DNA from: Bradyrhizobium prioriisuperbiae
GTDB taxonomy: Bacteria; Pseudomonadota; Alphaproteobacteria; Rhizobiales; Xanthobacteraceae
Assembly: GCF_032397745.1 (NCBI RefSeq)
Contig: NZ_CP135921.1
Location: 3,100,001-3,164,000 of the forward strand
Direction: 5' to 3'
DNA length: 64,000 bases
How positions within the stretch are numbered: position 1 is the first letter of the stretch; each line of letters starts with the position of its first letter. The position numbers and the translations under genes were made by a program. Shown one piece after another: positions 35,598 to 45,391 of this stretch. The notes below the pieces were generated by a model. The model was given only the letters and a program-made list of their open reading frames with translations, did not search any database and had not been told where the DNA came from.

Positions 35598-36451
35598 GAG
35601 ACCTTCTCCTGTGCCACGGTGGATTGGAACGACTTCATGCTCTCCTCCTCGATCGCTTCGAGCAGAATGCGCTTGAGTTGGATGAAGTCGGGCGCGGTGA
35701 CGATGTCGGGCTTGCGCGGGCGCGGCAGGTCGACCACCTGTTCGAGCTTCACGCAGCCGGGGCGGGCAGTCATCACCAGCACGCGATCCCCGAGGAAGAT
35801 CGCCTCGTCGACGTCATGGGTGATGAACAGGATGGTGCGCCGGTATTTTTGCCAGACGTCGAGCAACCAGCGCTGCATCATCGCCCGCGTCAGTGCATCG
35901 AGCGCGCCGAACGGCTCGTCCAGCAGCATCAGGTTGCGTTCGAACAGGAAGGTGCGCATCAGCGCCACGCGCTGGCGCATGCCGCCGGACAATTGATGCG
36001 GATACTGGTTCTCGAAGCCGGCAAGCCCGAACTCCGGCAACATCCGCAGCGCCTTGGCGCGGGCCTGCGGCCGCGGCACGCCTTCGACTTCGAGCGCCAG
36101 GATGGCGTTGTCGACCACGTTGCGCCAGGGCAGCAAGAGATCCCGCTGCGGCATGAAGGAGACGTGGCCCAGCAGGTCCGCCGCATGACAGCTGCGGCCT
36201 TCGAAGCGCAGGATGCCGCCGGCGTCGGGCTCCTCCAGTCCCGCCACGATGTTGAACAGCGTGCTCTTGCCGCAGCCGCTGGGGCCGACCACGGTGACGA
36301 ATTCGCCGGGGGCGATCGTCGCATCCAGCCGGGACAGCGCCGTGACCTGGCCGTAGGTCTTGCTCAGGGCGCGCAGCTCCAGCAGCGGCGCGGCCGCGCC
36401 GTCAGGCGATGCGGTAGGGCCGTTTGGAGTGGTTTGAATTGCCGCCTGCAC
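35594..36451 (-). CDS. ABC transporter ATP-binding protein, SsuB/TauB type
   Basis: 285 residues, GTG start. Walker A GPSGCGKST (56-64), Q-loop region FMPQRDLLLPW, signature LSGGMRQR (154-161), Walker B LMLLDEP (174-180), then the H-loop in FITHDVDEA. It energises the NMT1-type importer. First gene of the minus-strand arm of the divergent cluster; a TGTATA motif lies about 18 bp upstream of its start. Confidence 0.93.
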   Translation of the reverse strand: MQAAIQTTPNGPTASPDGAAAPLLELRALSKTYGQVTALSRLDATIAPGEFVTVVGPSGCGKSTLFNIVAGLEEPDAGGILRFEGRSCHAADLLGHVSFMPQRDLLLPWRNVVDNAILALEVEGVPRPQARAKALRMLPEFGLAGFENQYPHQLSGGMRQRVALMRTFLFERNLMLLDEPFGALDALTRAMMQRWLLDVWQKYRRTILFITHDVDEAIFLGDRVLVMTARPGCVKLEQVVDLPRPRKPDIVTAPDFIQLKRILLEAIEEESMKSFQSTVAQEKVS

Positions 36452-36663
36452 AGACCGGCGCCTCTCTTTGTATAATGACGGCGATATTCCGCATACGTTG
36501 GCGGGCCGAATGGAAGTCTCTTAGCAACTCGTGTGCCAGAGCCGCTTTCCGCTATTCGGGCATGAAATTTGCGAGGCGTTGGCGTCTAATGCGGGTGAGT
36601 CGTCGCTGTTTTCGCGTATGGGGTCAGCGATGATGTATACTTAGATTTATTCTGGAGAAACAT
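36452..36663. promoter_or_regulatory. Divergent control region with TGTATA motifs
   Basis: About 210 bp between the importer operon and the GntR gene. TGTATA occurs at 36469-36474, near the ATPase start, and at 36634-36639, where it forms part of a GTATAC palindrome just before the regulator. A third copy (37412-37417) precedes the next plus-strand gene. FCD-type GntR proteins often bind TTGTATACAA-like sites, so these are candidate operators. Confidence 0.5.
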
Positions 36664-37377
36664 GTGGCGCGGCCTGGTGCACATAATGAGGGCAAAAGAG
36701 CCGAAAACGGGCACGGAGGCCTTCCGTCCCTGCCCGGTGTGACGCTGGCGGAGAGCCTGCGCCAGAAGCTGGAGGAGGATATCGCAGCCGGCCGGCTCGA
36801 ACCCGGCAGCCGGCTCGACGAACAGGAGATCGCACAACGCTTCGGGGTCTCGCGCACGCCGGTTCGCGAGGCGTTCCGGCTGATGGCGGCCAACAATCTG
36901 GTCGAGCTGCGGGGGCGCCAGGGGGCCACGGTGCGCGCCATCAAGGCGCAGGCGCTGATCGAGATGTTCCAGGTCATGGCCGAGCTCGAGGGACTGTGCG
37001 CGCGGCTCGCCGCACGGCGCGTGTCCCAGGCCTGGGGGATCGAAATCATGGAGATTCATCAGCGACTTATATCGATTGGCGAGACCGGCCAGATCGACGC
37101 GTTCTACGACATCAACCAGGAATTTCACGAGGCGATCTACGAGGCGTCGCGCAACGCCTTTCTCGCCGACCAGACCCGGAAATTGCGCAACCAGGTGGCC
37201 GCCTATCGCCGCCGCGTGACGCGGATGCCGAACCGCATCGCGGACACCGTGCGCGAGCACGAGGCCATCATGCAGGCCATTCTCGCCCATGATCCGGAGC
37301 GGGCCCATAGCGCCATGCGCGACCATGTCAGCCTGCTTGGCGACAATCTGCTGGATTTTCTCGCCGCCTTCGAGTGA
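36664..37377 (+). CDS. GntR family regulator with FCD ligand domain
   Basis: 237 residues from a GTG with GGAG seven bases upstream. The winged helix (about 30-95) has LRQKLEEDIAAGRLEPGSRL and RFGVSRTPVREAFRLMAANN. The FCD domain follows, with metal/ligand residues in the pattern FYDINQEFHEAIYEASRNAF and VREHEAIMQAILAHDPERA (the Asp/His set typical of metal-binding FCD proteins). It is placed between two divergent operons and is the obvious candidate to control both. Confidence 0.92.
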   Translation: MARPGAHNEGKRAENGHGGLPSLPGVTLAESLRQKLEEDIAAGRLEPGSRLDEQEIAQRFGVSRTPVREAFRLMAANNLVELRGRQGATVRAIKAQALIEMFQVMAELEGLCARLAARRVSQAWGIEIMEIHQRLISIGETGQIDAFYDINQEFHEAIYEASRNAFLADQTRKLRNQVAAYRRRVTRMPNRIADTVREHEAIMQAILAHDPERAHSAMRDHVSLLGDNLLDFLAAFE

Positions 37378-37393
37378 CGTTCAGTCTCTTGGT

Positions 37394-37429
37394 ATGCAAA
37401 TTGCTAGACTTTGTATATCGGATTTGCAT
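37394..37429. promoter_or_regulatory. Inverted repeat upstream of the SDR gene
   Basis: ATGCAAAT (37394-37401) and ATTTGCAT (37422-37429) are perfect 8-bp inverted arms flanking a TTGTATAT motif. The structure sits 16 bp before the SDR start and could be a second operator for the GntR regulator or an mRNA hairpin. Confidence 0.5.
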
Positions 37430-37444
37430 CTTGGAGACGCTGGC

Positions 37445-38224
37445 GTGGAACTTAACCTGAAAAACAAGACCGCCCTGATCACCGGCGCGTCGCAAGGGAT
37501 CGGGCTTGCCGTGGCCGATGTCTTTGCCGCGGAAGGCTGTCACCTGCATCTGGCCGCCCGCAATGGCGCGGCGATGGTGGAGGCCAGGGACAGGCTCGAA
37601 GCCCGATATGGCGTCAGGATCAGCGTTCACGCACTGGACCTGTCGAGCACCGCGGCGATGGAGAAGCTGGCCGCCGAGGTCGGCGACATCGACATCCTGA
37701 TCAACAATGCCGGCGATATCCCGGCCGGCTCGCTCGAGGTTCTGGGCGATGCCGACTGGCGGCGCGGTTTCGATCTCAAGGTGTTCGGCTACATCAATTT
37801 GTCGCGGCTCTATTACCCACGCATGAAGGGCAAGGACGGGGTCATTCTCAACATCATCGGCAATTCCGGCGAGAACTGGGATGCAAGCTACATCGCGGGC
37901 TCGACCGGCAACGCGGCGCTGATGTCCTTCACCAAGGCGCTGGGCGGTGCGAGCCTCAACCACGGCGTCCGCGTGGTTGCGGTCAACCCCGGCCCGGTCG
38001 CGACCGATCGCATGCTCAAGATCATGAAGCGCAAGGCGATCGACATGCTCGGCGACGAGAGCCGCTGGGAAGAGCTGTTCGACAAGTATCCCGGCAAACG
38101 GCCGGCCACCTCGGAGGAGGTCGCAGACCTCGTTGCGTTCCTGTCGTCGCCGAAGGCCGGCTACATCACCGGCACCGTCGTCACCATCGACGGCGGCATT
38201 GCCGCCCGCGGCTCCGTGATCTGA
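37445..38224 (+). CDS. SDR family protein with altered YxxxK motif
   Basis: 259 residues from a GTG with a GGAGA site. The Rossmann TGASQGIG (13-20) and NNAG (87-90) are intact. The active-site tyrosine Tyr149 is present, but the expected Lys four residues later is Ser153 (SYIAGSTGNAAL). So it binds NAD(P) but its catalytic mechanism must differ from classical SDRs. It is the first structural gene of the plus-strand arm, 67 bp after the GntR gene and 12 bp before the aminotransferase gene. Confidence 0.87.
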   Translation: MELNLKNKTALITGASQGIGLAVADVFAAEGCHLHLAARNGAAMVEARDRLEARYGVRISVHALDLSSTAAMEKLAAEVGDIDILINNAGDIPAGSLEVLGDADWRRGFDLKVFGYINLSRLYYPRMKGKDGVILNIIGNSGENWDASYIAGSTGNAALMSFTKALGGASLNHGVRVVAVNPGPVATDRMLKIMKRKAIDMLGDESRWEELFDKYPGKRPATSEEVADLVAFLSSPKAGYITGTVVTIDGGIAARGSVI

Positions 38225-38236
38225 GACCGCAGAGCC

Positions 38237-39382
38237 ATGTCAAAAACGATGTCAACCGCGCTGATCCGCAACCGCTATTTCGACGAACTCTCGGCCACGC
38301 CGGGACTCTACTGGCTTGGCCAGAACACCAATCACATCGAAAGTCATCCCGCGGTGCGCGAGGCGATGGTGCGTTCGATCGAGGCCGGCGAGTTCAATGC
38401 CTACGCGCCTCCTCTGGGCTTCGAGGCGCTGCGCAGCGCCATCGTGGCCGATCTCGGCACGCCCGGCGCCGAGGCGCTGGTCACCGAAGGCGGCGTCAAC
38501 GCGCTGGCGATAATCTGCCGCGCGCGCTGCAAGCCCGGCACCACCTTCGTGACCACTGATCCGACCTGGAAATGGCCATGCCTGTTCGCGAGGCAACAAG
38601 GCGCGGAGGTGATCGAAATCCCGATCTACGATCCGGCCTGCAATTATCGGCTGACGCCCGAAGCGCTGAAGGCCCATGTCGACGAGCGCACGGTCATCAT
38701 CTATCTGGTCGACCCCAACAACCCGCTCGGCATCCGCTATACCCGCGAGGAGATCGAGGCGTTTGCCGCCATCGCCCGCGACTGCGGCGCGCTGCTGGTC
38801 CATGACTGCACCTACCGTGATTTTGCCGATGGCCATCACCCGGCGCTGCACGCCGCGCCCGAAGGCGCCGTGGTCTCGCTCAGCTTCTCGAAATGGCTGG
38901 GACTCGCCGGACTGCGGATCGGCGCGCTGGTTGCGGCGCCTGCGTTGTTCGAGGAATTTGCGGAGACCGCGACCAACGTGCTGGGGGCAAGCGTAATCGC
39001 TCAGCGCGCGGCGCAGGCCGGACTTGCCGTCAAGGCGGAATGGATGACCAAGGTGCGCGGCATCGACCGCGCCAACAAAGCGATGATCCATGAAGCTGTC
39101 AGCGCGATCGAGGGCCTGTCGCTGCCGATTTATCCCTCGCATGGCAATTTCCTGGTGCTGGAAACCGTCGCCGCCGGCGTCCGTCCGGAAGCGCTGGTCG
39201 AATGTTATCGCCGTCAGGGCATCATGATCCGCCAGGGCACCTATCACACCCAACGCTTCGGCGATCGTTTTGTGAAGGTGAGCACGTCGGTGCCGCCACC
39301 ATGGGTCGAGACGTTCTGCGCGCTGCTGCCGGAGATGGTGGCGCAGGCTCGCACGCTCAACGATCTGCCGCCGCAATTCTAA
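38237..39382 (+). CDS. Aminotransferase class I/II (PLP-dependent)
   Basis: 381 residues, fold type I. The PLP lysine is Lys219 in SLSFSKWLGLAGLRIGAL, the Asn of DPNNPLG is at 161, and Asp190 in VHDCTYRDF contacts the ring nitrogen. Related enzymes transaminate aromatic or short-chain amino acids; some are C-S lyases. In the cluster it may act on an amino product of the amidohydrolase or monooxygenase steps. It ends 13 bp before the hydrolase gene. Confidence 0.88.
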   Translation: MSKTMSTALIRNRYFDELSATPGLYWLGQNTNHIESHPAVREAMVRSIEAGEFNAYAPPLGFEALRSAIVADLGTPGAEALVTEGGVNALAIICRARCKPGTTFVTTDPTWKWPCLFARQQGAEVIEIPIYDPACNYRLTPEALKAHVDERTVIIYLVDPNNPLGIRYTREEIEAFAAIARDCGALLVHDCTYRDFADGHHPALHAAPEGAVVSLSFSKWLGLAGLRIGALVAAPALFEEFAETATNVLGASVIAQRAAQAGLAVKAEWMTKVRGIDRANKAMIHEAVSAIEGLSLPIYPSHGNFLVLETVAAGVRPEALVECYRRQGIMIRQGTYHTQRFGDRFVKVSTSVPPPWVETFCALLPEMVAQARTLNDLPPQF

Positions 39383-39395
39383 CAGAGATCAACCG

Positions 39396-40274
39396 ATGTC
39401 GATCATCACACGGGATGGCGTGACGCTGCATGTGGAAGAGGCGGGCGAGGGCACGCCGATCCTGTTCATTCACGAATTTGGTGGCAACCATGCGAGCTGG
39501 GAGCCGCAGTTGCGTTACTTCAGCCGCCGCCATCGCTGCATTACCTATGCGGCGCGGGGTTATCCGCCGTCGGATGTGCCTGATGGCGTCGACGCCTACT
39601 CGCAGACGCTGGCGGCCGACGACGCCGTTGCCGTTCTCGACGGATTGGGCATCGACAAGGCGCACATCGTCGGGCTGTCGATGGGGGGCTTCTGCACGGT
39701 GCATTTTGGCCTGCGCACGCCGCAGCGGGCGCTGTCGCTGACGGTGGCCGGCGCCGGGTATGGTTGTGAGAAGGAGTTCGAGGATTACTTCCGCGGCGTA
39801 TCTCTTGAAGTCGCCGACAATTTCGAGACAAAGGGTGCGAAGGAGTTTTCCAAAATCTATGCGCTCGGCGCCAGCCGGGTGCAGTTCCAGAACAAGGACC
39901 CGCGCGGCTGGCAGGAGTTCGCCGACCGCCTCGCCACCCATTCCGATCGCGGCGCAGCCAACACCATGCGCGGCGTGCAGGCGCGACGGCCCTCGTTCTA
40001 CGATCTCGAAGCAGAACTCAGGCAGATGAACGTGCCGACCCTGGTGATGGTCGGAGACGAGGACGATCATTGCCTGCAGCCGGGCATCTTCCTGAAAAAG
40101 ACCATTCCCGCCTGCGGGCTTTCGGTATTTCCCAAGACCGGTCACACCCTCAACCTCGAGGAGCCTGCCGCCTTCAACGCGCTGCTCGCCGAGTTCATCG
40201 TCCAGGTCGAGGCGGGGAGGTGGCTTCCACGCGATCCCCGCGCGTTGCCGGGCCAGATCATGCGCACGACATAG
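39396..40274 (+). CDS. Alpha/beta hydrolase
   Basis: 292 residues. The nucleophile elbow is GLSMGGF with Ser95; the oxyanion strand is PILFIHEFGGNHASW; the acid is likely in MVGDEDDHCLQP and the catalytic His in KTGHTLNLEEP. Resembles enol-lactonases, C-C hydrolases and N-formylmaleamate deformylase-type enzymes, so it may open a ring or release an acyl group. Only 8 bp separate it from the amidohydrolase gene. Confidence 0.88.
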   Translation: MSIITRDGVTLHVEEAGEGTPILFIHEFGGNHASWEPQLRYFSRRHRCITYAARGYPPSDVPDGVDAYSQTLAADDAVAVLDGLGIDKAHIVGLSMGGFCTVHFGLRTPQRALSLTVAGAGYGCEKEFEDYFRGVSLEVADNFETKGAKEFSKIYALGASRVQFQNKDPRGWQEFADRLATHSDRGAANTMRGVQARRPSFYDLEAELRQMNVPTLVMVGDEDDHCLQPGIFLKKTIPACGLSVFPKTGHTLNLEEPAAFNALLAEFIVQVEAGRWLPRDPRALPGQIMRTT

Positions 40275-40282
40275 ACCGCCCG

Positions 40283-41530
40283 ATGGTTTCCTCCAACTCC
40301 CTGATCAATGGTGATCGTCTTTGGACGCGGCTGATGGCGCTTGCCGAGATCGGCGCGACACCGGCCGGTGGCGTCAATCGGCAGGCGCTGAGCGACGGCG
40401 AGATCGAAGCCTGGCGTCGCGTGGTCGGCTGGGCACAGGCGGCGGACCTGACGGTGGCGACGGATGCCGCCGGCAACCTGTTCATGACGCTTCCGGGCCG
40501 AGATCCCACCGCGCCGCCGATCCTGCTTGGCAGCCATCTCGACAGCCAGCCCACTGGCGGCAAATTCGATGGCGCCGCGGGCGTGATGGCTGCGTTTGAA
40601 GCCGTGGTCACGTTGGCCGAGCAGCGTCTGCGGCCGGCCTGCGATCTGGTCGTGGTCGCGTGGATGAACGAGGAAGGCAGTCGTTTCGCGCCCGGCATGA
40701 TGGGATCGGAAGCATTCGTCGGCGCGCGCAGCCTCGTGGCCATTCGCGCAGTGCCCGATGCGGATGGCGTTTGCGTCGGCGACGCGCTCGACCGGCTGCA
40801 TGCGGCCTTTCCCGACCTGCCACACAAACCGCTGGGATTTCCCGTGGCAGGCTATCTCGAGCTGCATATCGAGCAGGGCCCGCTGCTCGAGGCGTCTGAG
40901 CATGTGATCGGCGCCGTAACCGGCATTCAGGGCAAGAAGACGTTTCAGGTGGTGATCGAAGGCGCCGAAGGCCATGCCGGCACGCTGGCTCAGAACGAAC
41001 GCCGCGACGCGCTGCTGGTGTTCGCGCGCATGGCAACCGCGCTGAATGCGGAGATCGGGGCAATCGACGACGCCATCAAATTCACCATCGGGCGGGTGAC
41101 GGTCGAGCCCAACGCGCCCTCGGTGGTGCCCTCGCGCGTGACCTTCAGCATCGATCTGCGGCATCCGGACAATGCCGTGCTCGATGCAGCCGGTGCGCGT
41201 ATCGCCGTGCTGTGCCGTCGGTGTGCTTTGCCTTGCACCGTGACGCTGACGCCGCTGGTCGATGCGCCATCCAATGAGTTCGATCCGCGATTGCGCGACC
41301 TGATCGTGCAGGCGGCGCGCGATCAGGGGCAGCCCGCCATGGCCATTCTGTCGGCGGCGGGCCACGACGCACGTCATCTCGCCAAGGTTTGCCCGGCGGC
41401 GATGATCTTCATTCCCTGCCGGGATGGCGCCAGCCATGTCGAGCATGAATGGGCGGAGCCGGCTCATGTCACGGCCGGAGCCGCCGTGCTGGCGCAGGTG
41501 CTGCGTGAGATCGCCGGAGTCCGTTCGTGA
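40283..41530 (+). CDS. M20 family Zn-dependent amidohydrolase (N-carbamoyl-amino-acid hydrolase / allantoate type)
   Basis: 415 residues from the ATG at 40283. Metal and catalytic motifs are [20 protein letters not shown] (His85, Asp96) and [16 protein letters not shown] (Glu130/Glu131), with a [18 protein letters not shown] dimer-domain motif and a final [11 protein letters not shown] stretch. This set defines the hydantoinase/carbamoylase branch (HyuC/AllC/UreA-beta type), which cleaves N-carbamoyl or similar amides. Its presence argues that the substrate contains an amide, ureido or imide group. The last bases overlap the flavin reductase start. Confidence 0.9.
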   Translation: MVSSNSLINGDRLWTRLMALAEIGATPAGGVNRQALSDGEIEAWRRVVGWAQAADLTVATDAAGNLFMTLPGRDPTAPPILLGSHLDSQPTGGKFDGAAGVMAAFEAVVTLAEQRLRPACDLVVVAWMNEEGSRFAPGMMGSEAFVGARSLVAIRAVPDADGVCVGDALDRLHAAFPDLPHKPLGFPVAGYLELHIEQGPLLEASEHVIGAVTGIQGKKTFQVVIEGAEGHAGTLAQNERRDALLVFARMATALNAEIGAIDDAIKFTIGRVTVEPNAPSVVPSRVTFSIDLRHPDNAVLDAAGARIAVLCRRCALPCTVTLTPLVDAPSNEFDPRLRDLIVQAARDQGQPAMAILSAAGHDARHLAKVCPAAMIFIPCRDGASHVEHEWAEPAHVTAGAAVLAQVLREIAGVRS

Positions 41531-42051
41531 CCGCGTCTGCAAGCGATGGACCGACACCAGGCGGCGTCGACAGCGGGGACTACCGCGATGCGATGGCCCA
41601 CCTCGGTGCGGCGGTCAACATCGTCACGACCGACGGTCCCGCCGGCCGTGCCGGTTTCACCGCCTCCGCGGTCTGCAGCGTGACCGACAATCCGCCGACC
41701 CTGCTGGTGTGCATCAATCGCGCCTCATCGGCTTATGCCGGCGTCATCGAGAATGGTGTCGTGTGCATCAATGCGCTGTCGGCGCGTCATCAGGAGCTAT
41801 CGCGGCTGTTCGGCGGCAGGATTCCCGTGGACGAGCGATTTTCGGCCGCGGTCTGGTCGACACTCGAAACCGGCTCGCCGGTTCTGGTCGATGGCGCCGT
41901 TGCGTTCGATTGCCGCATCACCAGCAGGACCAATGTCGGCACCCATGATGTCCTGTTCTGTCAGGTGGTTGCCCTGCAAAGCGCCGACCACGCGGACAGC
42001 CTGATCTACTTCGATCGCAGCTATCATGTGGTGACGCCGCATCCGGAGTAG
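41527..42051 (+). CDS. Flavin reductase, DIM6/NTAB (RutF/NtaB) family
   Basis: 174 residues. The split-barrel flavin reductase pattern is visible: [60 protein letters not shown] and CQVVAL. It should supply FMNH2 to the NtaA-like monooxygenase encoded on the opposite arm. The GTG start overlaps the amidohydrolase stop (41527-41530), so the two are coupled. Last gene of the plus-strand arm, or followed by the hypothetical gene at 42159. Confidence 0.9.
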   Translation: MTASASDGPTPGGVDSGDYRDAMAHLGAAVNIVTTDGPAGRAGFTASAVCSVTDNPPTLLVCINRASSAYAGVIENGVVCINALSARHQELSRLFGGRIPVDERFSAAVWSTLETGSPVLVDGAVAFDCRITSRTNVGTHDVLFCQVVALQSADHADSLIYFDRSYHVVTPHPE

Positions 42052-42158
42052 GAGGCCCGGCGGGTTGTCGTCTGCGCGGAACCGCAAGTTTGTCCAAGTC
42101 CCGATCGGGGCGTTGGCTTAAGGGATTAGCACCACTAATCCCGCGAGAGGTCCGAGTC

Positions 42159-42662
42159 ATGACTGCCGCTTCATCCCGTCGCTTCGCCAACGTACTTCAC
42201 ACCGACGGGCCGGCCCCGGACCGCGCCAATGCGATGGCGCTCTATGGCTGGCTGATCGGCGACTGGGAGATGGATGCCGAGGTCTATGCCGATGACGGCA
42301 CCAGGCACACCGGACGTGGCGATATTCATTTCGGCTGGGTGCTGCAGGGACGCGCGATCCAGGATGTCTGGATCCTGCCGGGCATCTTCTATGGCACGAC
42401 GCTGCGGGTCTATGATCCCGGATTGGATGCCTGGCACATCCTCTGGACCGATCCGCTCAAGCAGCTCTATACCCGCCAGATCGGCCGCGCGCACGGGAAG
42501 GACATCGTGCAGGAAGGCAGAGCCGACACCGGCGCGGCCATCCGATGGAGCTTCAGCAAGATCACATCGAACTCGTTCCGCTGGCGCGGCGAGCGCTCGT
42601 TTGATGACGGCAAAAACTGGCAGCTCCAGTCCGAATTCCGGGCGCGACGCGTTGCGATCTGA
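42159..42662 (+). CDS. Hypothetical protein, possible lipocalin/DUF1579-like barrel
   Basis: 167 residues from ATG 42159, with a GAGAGG site. Aromatic-rich strands alternate regularly (YGWLIGDWEMDAEVYADDGT, GDIHFGWVLQGRAIQDVWIL, YGTTLRVYDPGLDAWHILWT, FRWRGERSFDDGKNWQLQSE), the look of an all-beta barrel that measures a residual activity. No catalytic motif, signal peptide or membrane helix. It follows the flavin reductase by about 107 bp and may be co-transcribed; function unknown. Confidence 0.65.
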   Translation: MTAASSRRFANVLHTDGPAPDRANAMALYGWLIGDWEMDAEVYADDGTRHTGRGDIHFGWVLQGRAIQDVWILPGIFYGTTLRVYDPGLDAWHILWTDPLKQLYTRQIGRAHGKDIVQEGRADTGAAIRWSFSKITSNSFRWRGERSFDDGKNWQLQSEFRARRVAI

Positions 42663-42683
42663 AAGTCGAATAAAGTAAGTTAT

Positions 42684-42820
42684 CCGTCACCCTGAGGTGG
42701 CCGTGCGGAGCGCGGCCCTCGAAGGGCGACGGCCAATACTTAAATAGAATTGGCCGTGCATCCTTCGAGGCTCGCCCAGCGGTGCAAGTGCACCGCAAGG
42801 CTCGCACCTCAGGATGACGG
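42684..42820. repeat. 137-bp imperfect inverted repeat between convergent genes
   Basis: Outer arms CCGTCACCCTGAGGTG (42684-42699) and CACCTCAGGATGACGG (42805-42820) pair with one mismatch; inner GGCCGTGC and CTCGAAGG/CCTTCGAG segments extend the fold. This is a common intergenic palindrome in Rhizobiales genomes (recalled). It separates the convergent hypothetical and pobA genes and could end both transcripts. Confidence 0.75.
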
Positions 42821-42834
42821 TCAACATCATTTCT

Positions 42835-44019
<1,185 letters not shown>

Positions 44020-44047
44020 TCAGTTGATGCGTTGTGTCGGTGGTCGG

Positions 44048-44063
44048 GTTACCCGCAGGTAAC
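44048..44063. promoter_or_regulatory. Perfect palindrome upstream of pobA
   Basis: GTTACC-CGCA-GGTAAC, 6-bp perfect arms with a 4-bp spacer, 41 bp before the pobA start. Position and symmetry fit an operator, perhaps for a PobR-type or MarR-type regulator. Confidence 0.5.
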
Positions 44064-44278
44064 GGTGTTCAGCCGGGTAATGATTATATGATACAACGGT
44101 CGCTGAAAAGGTTGCCTTGGCAAGCATCGTCGGGCAGTCGTTAAATTATATAAGGTGCTCTGGGGAGGCTTGTTGCCGCAGTGCGATGCGGTTGCTTGCA
44201 AACCGACGTAAACTAGATAACATGTTAAGGAATTAATCCGGGCGATTGAAACCGGGACAATCACGGAGGGAGATGCCG

Positions 44279-45304
44279 ATGAGAAAAGCACTGTTGGCGT
44301 TATTGGCTGCCGCAAGCGTTTTGCCCGCGCTCGCGCAAGGCGCGTTTGCTCAGGACAAAACCATCAATCTGAAGATTTCGCTGTGGGTTCCTCCCGCGCA
44401 TCCGCTGGTGCCGGCAACCCAGGCCTGGGCGGCGGACCTCGAGAAGGCGTCCGGCGGCACCATCAAGGCGACGGTGTTCCCATCTGAACAGCTCGGCAAG
44501 GCGTTCGATCATTACGACATGGCGCGCGACGGTATCGCCGACGTGACCTATGTGAACCCGGGTTACCAGCCGGGGCGTTTTCCGATCGTGGCCGCGGGCC
44601 AGATCCCGTTCGTGTTCGGCGACGGCAAGAAGGGTACGCTCGCGCTCGACGAATGGTATCGCAAATACGCGCCGACCGAGATGAAGGACACCAAGCTCTG
44701 TTTCGCCTTCATCCATGATCCGGGTTCGCTGCACGGCAAGAAGAAGATCGTGGTGCCGTCCGACCTCAGCGGTGTGAAGGTGCGCCCGGCGCAAAGCACC
44801 ATCGCCGAGATGGTGAAGCTGCTCGGCGGCACCAACGTGCAGGCCTCCGCGCCGGAATCCCGCGACGCGCTGGAGCGTGGCGTGGCCGACGAGATCGCAT
44901 TCCCCTGGGGTTCGATCTTCCTGTTCGGCATCGACAAGGTGGTGAAGTATCACATCGATGTGCCGCTCTACTCCACGGTGTTCACCTACAACGTCAATCT
45001 CAAGACCTACAATGCGATGTCGGACGCCCAGAAAAAGGTGTTCGACGATCACTGCACCCCGGAATGGGCTTCGAAGGTGTCCGATCCCTGGACCGATTTC
45101 GAAGCCAACGGGCGCACCAAGATGAAGGCGCTTGCTGGCCACGAAGTCTACAAGCTGACCGACGAGCAGATCGCGCAGTGGAAGACCGCAACGCAAGTGC
45201 TGCATGCCAACTGGGCCGATCAGGTCAAGGCCGCCGGCGGCGATCCGGCCAAGATCAACGCGGATCTGGAAGCTGCGATCAAGAAGCACGGCGCCGGAAT
45301 CTGA
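44279..45304 (+). CDS. tarP: TRAP transporter substrate-binding protein (TarP-like)
   Basis: 341 residues from the ATG at 44279, nine bases after GGAGGG; the signal peptide covers 1-24 (ending GAFAQ). DctP-family features include ISLWVPPAHPLVPATQAWAA, SGGTIKATVFPSEQLGKAFD and the conserved Arg region SGVKVRPAQSTI. The order of binding protein, small and large membrane proteins, DUF3237, couA, couB matches what I recall of the R. palustris TarPQM locus, whose binding protein takes p-coumarate and related cinnamates. The name is by synteny; the specificity is inferred. Confidence 0.8.
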   Translation: MRKALLALLAAASVLPALAQGAFAQDKTINLKISLWVPPAHPLVPATQAWAADLEKASGGTIKATVFPSEQLGKAFDHYDMARDGIADVTYVNPGYQPGRFPIVAAGQIPFVFGDGKKGTLALDEWYRKYAPTEMKDTKLCFAFIHDPGSLHGKKKIVVPSDLSGVKVRPAQSTIAEMVKLLGGTNVQASAPESRDALERGVADEIAFPWGSIFLFGIDKVVKYHIDVPLYSTVFTYNVNLKTYNAMSDAQKKVFDDHCTPEWASKVSDPWTDFEANGRTKMKALAGHEVYKLTDEQIAQWKTATQVLHANWADQVKAAGGDPAKINADLEAAIKKHGAGI

Positions 45305-45391
45305 TCCCGGTGTCTTGATCGGTCGCGGCGGCGCTCACGTGCCGCCGCGTTCGCCCCTGCCTAATTCTCACACCATCTCGTTGGCCGAGTC

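Noticed and set aside
33861..35996. Plus-strand open frame of about 711 codons opposite the importer operon
   Set aside because: It spans the binding protein, aldolase and ATPase genes in antisense; those genes have ribosome-binding sites and intact motifs, this frame has neither.
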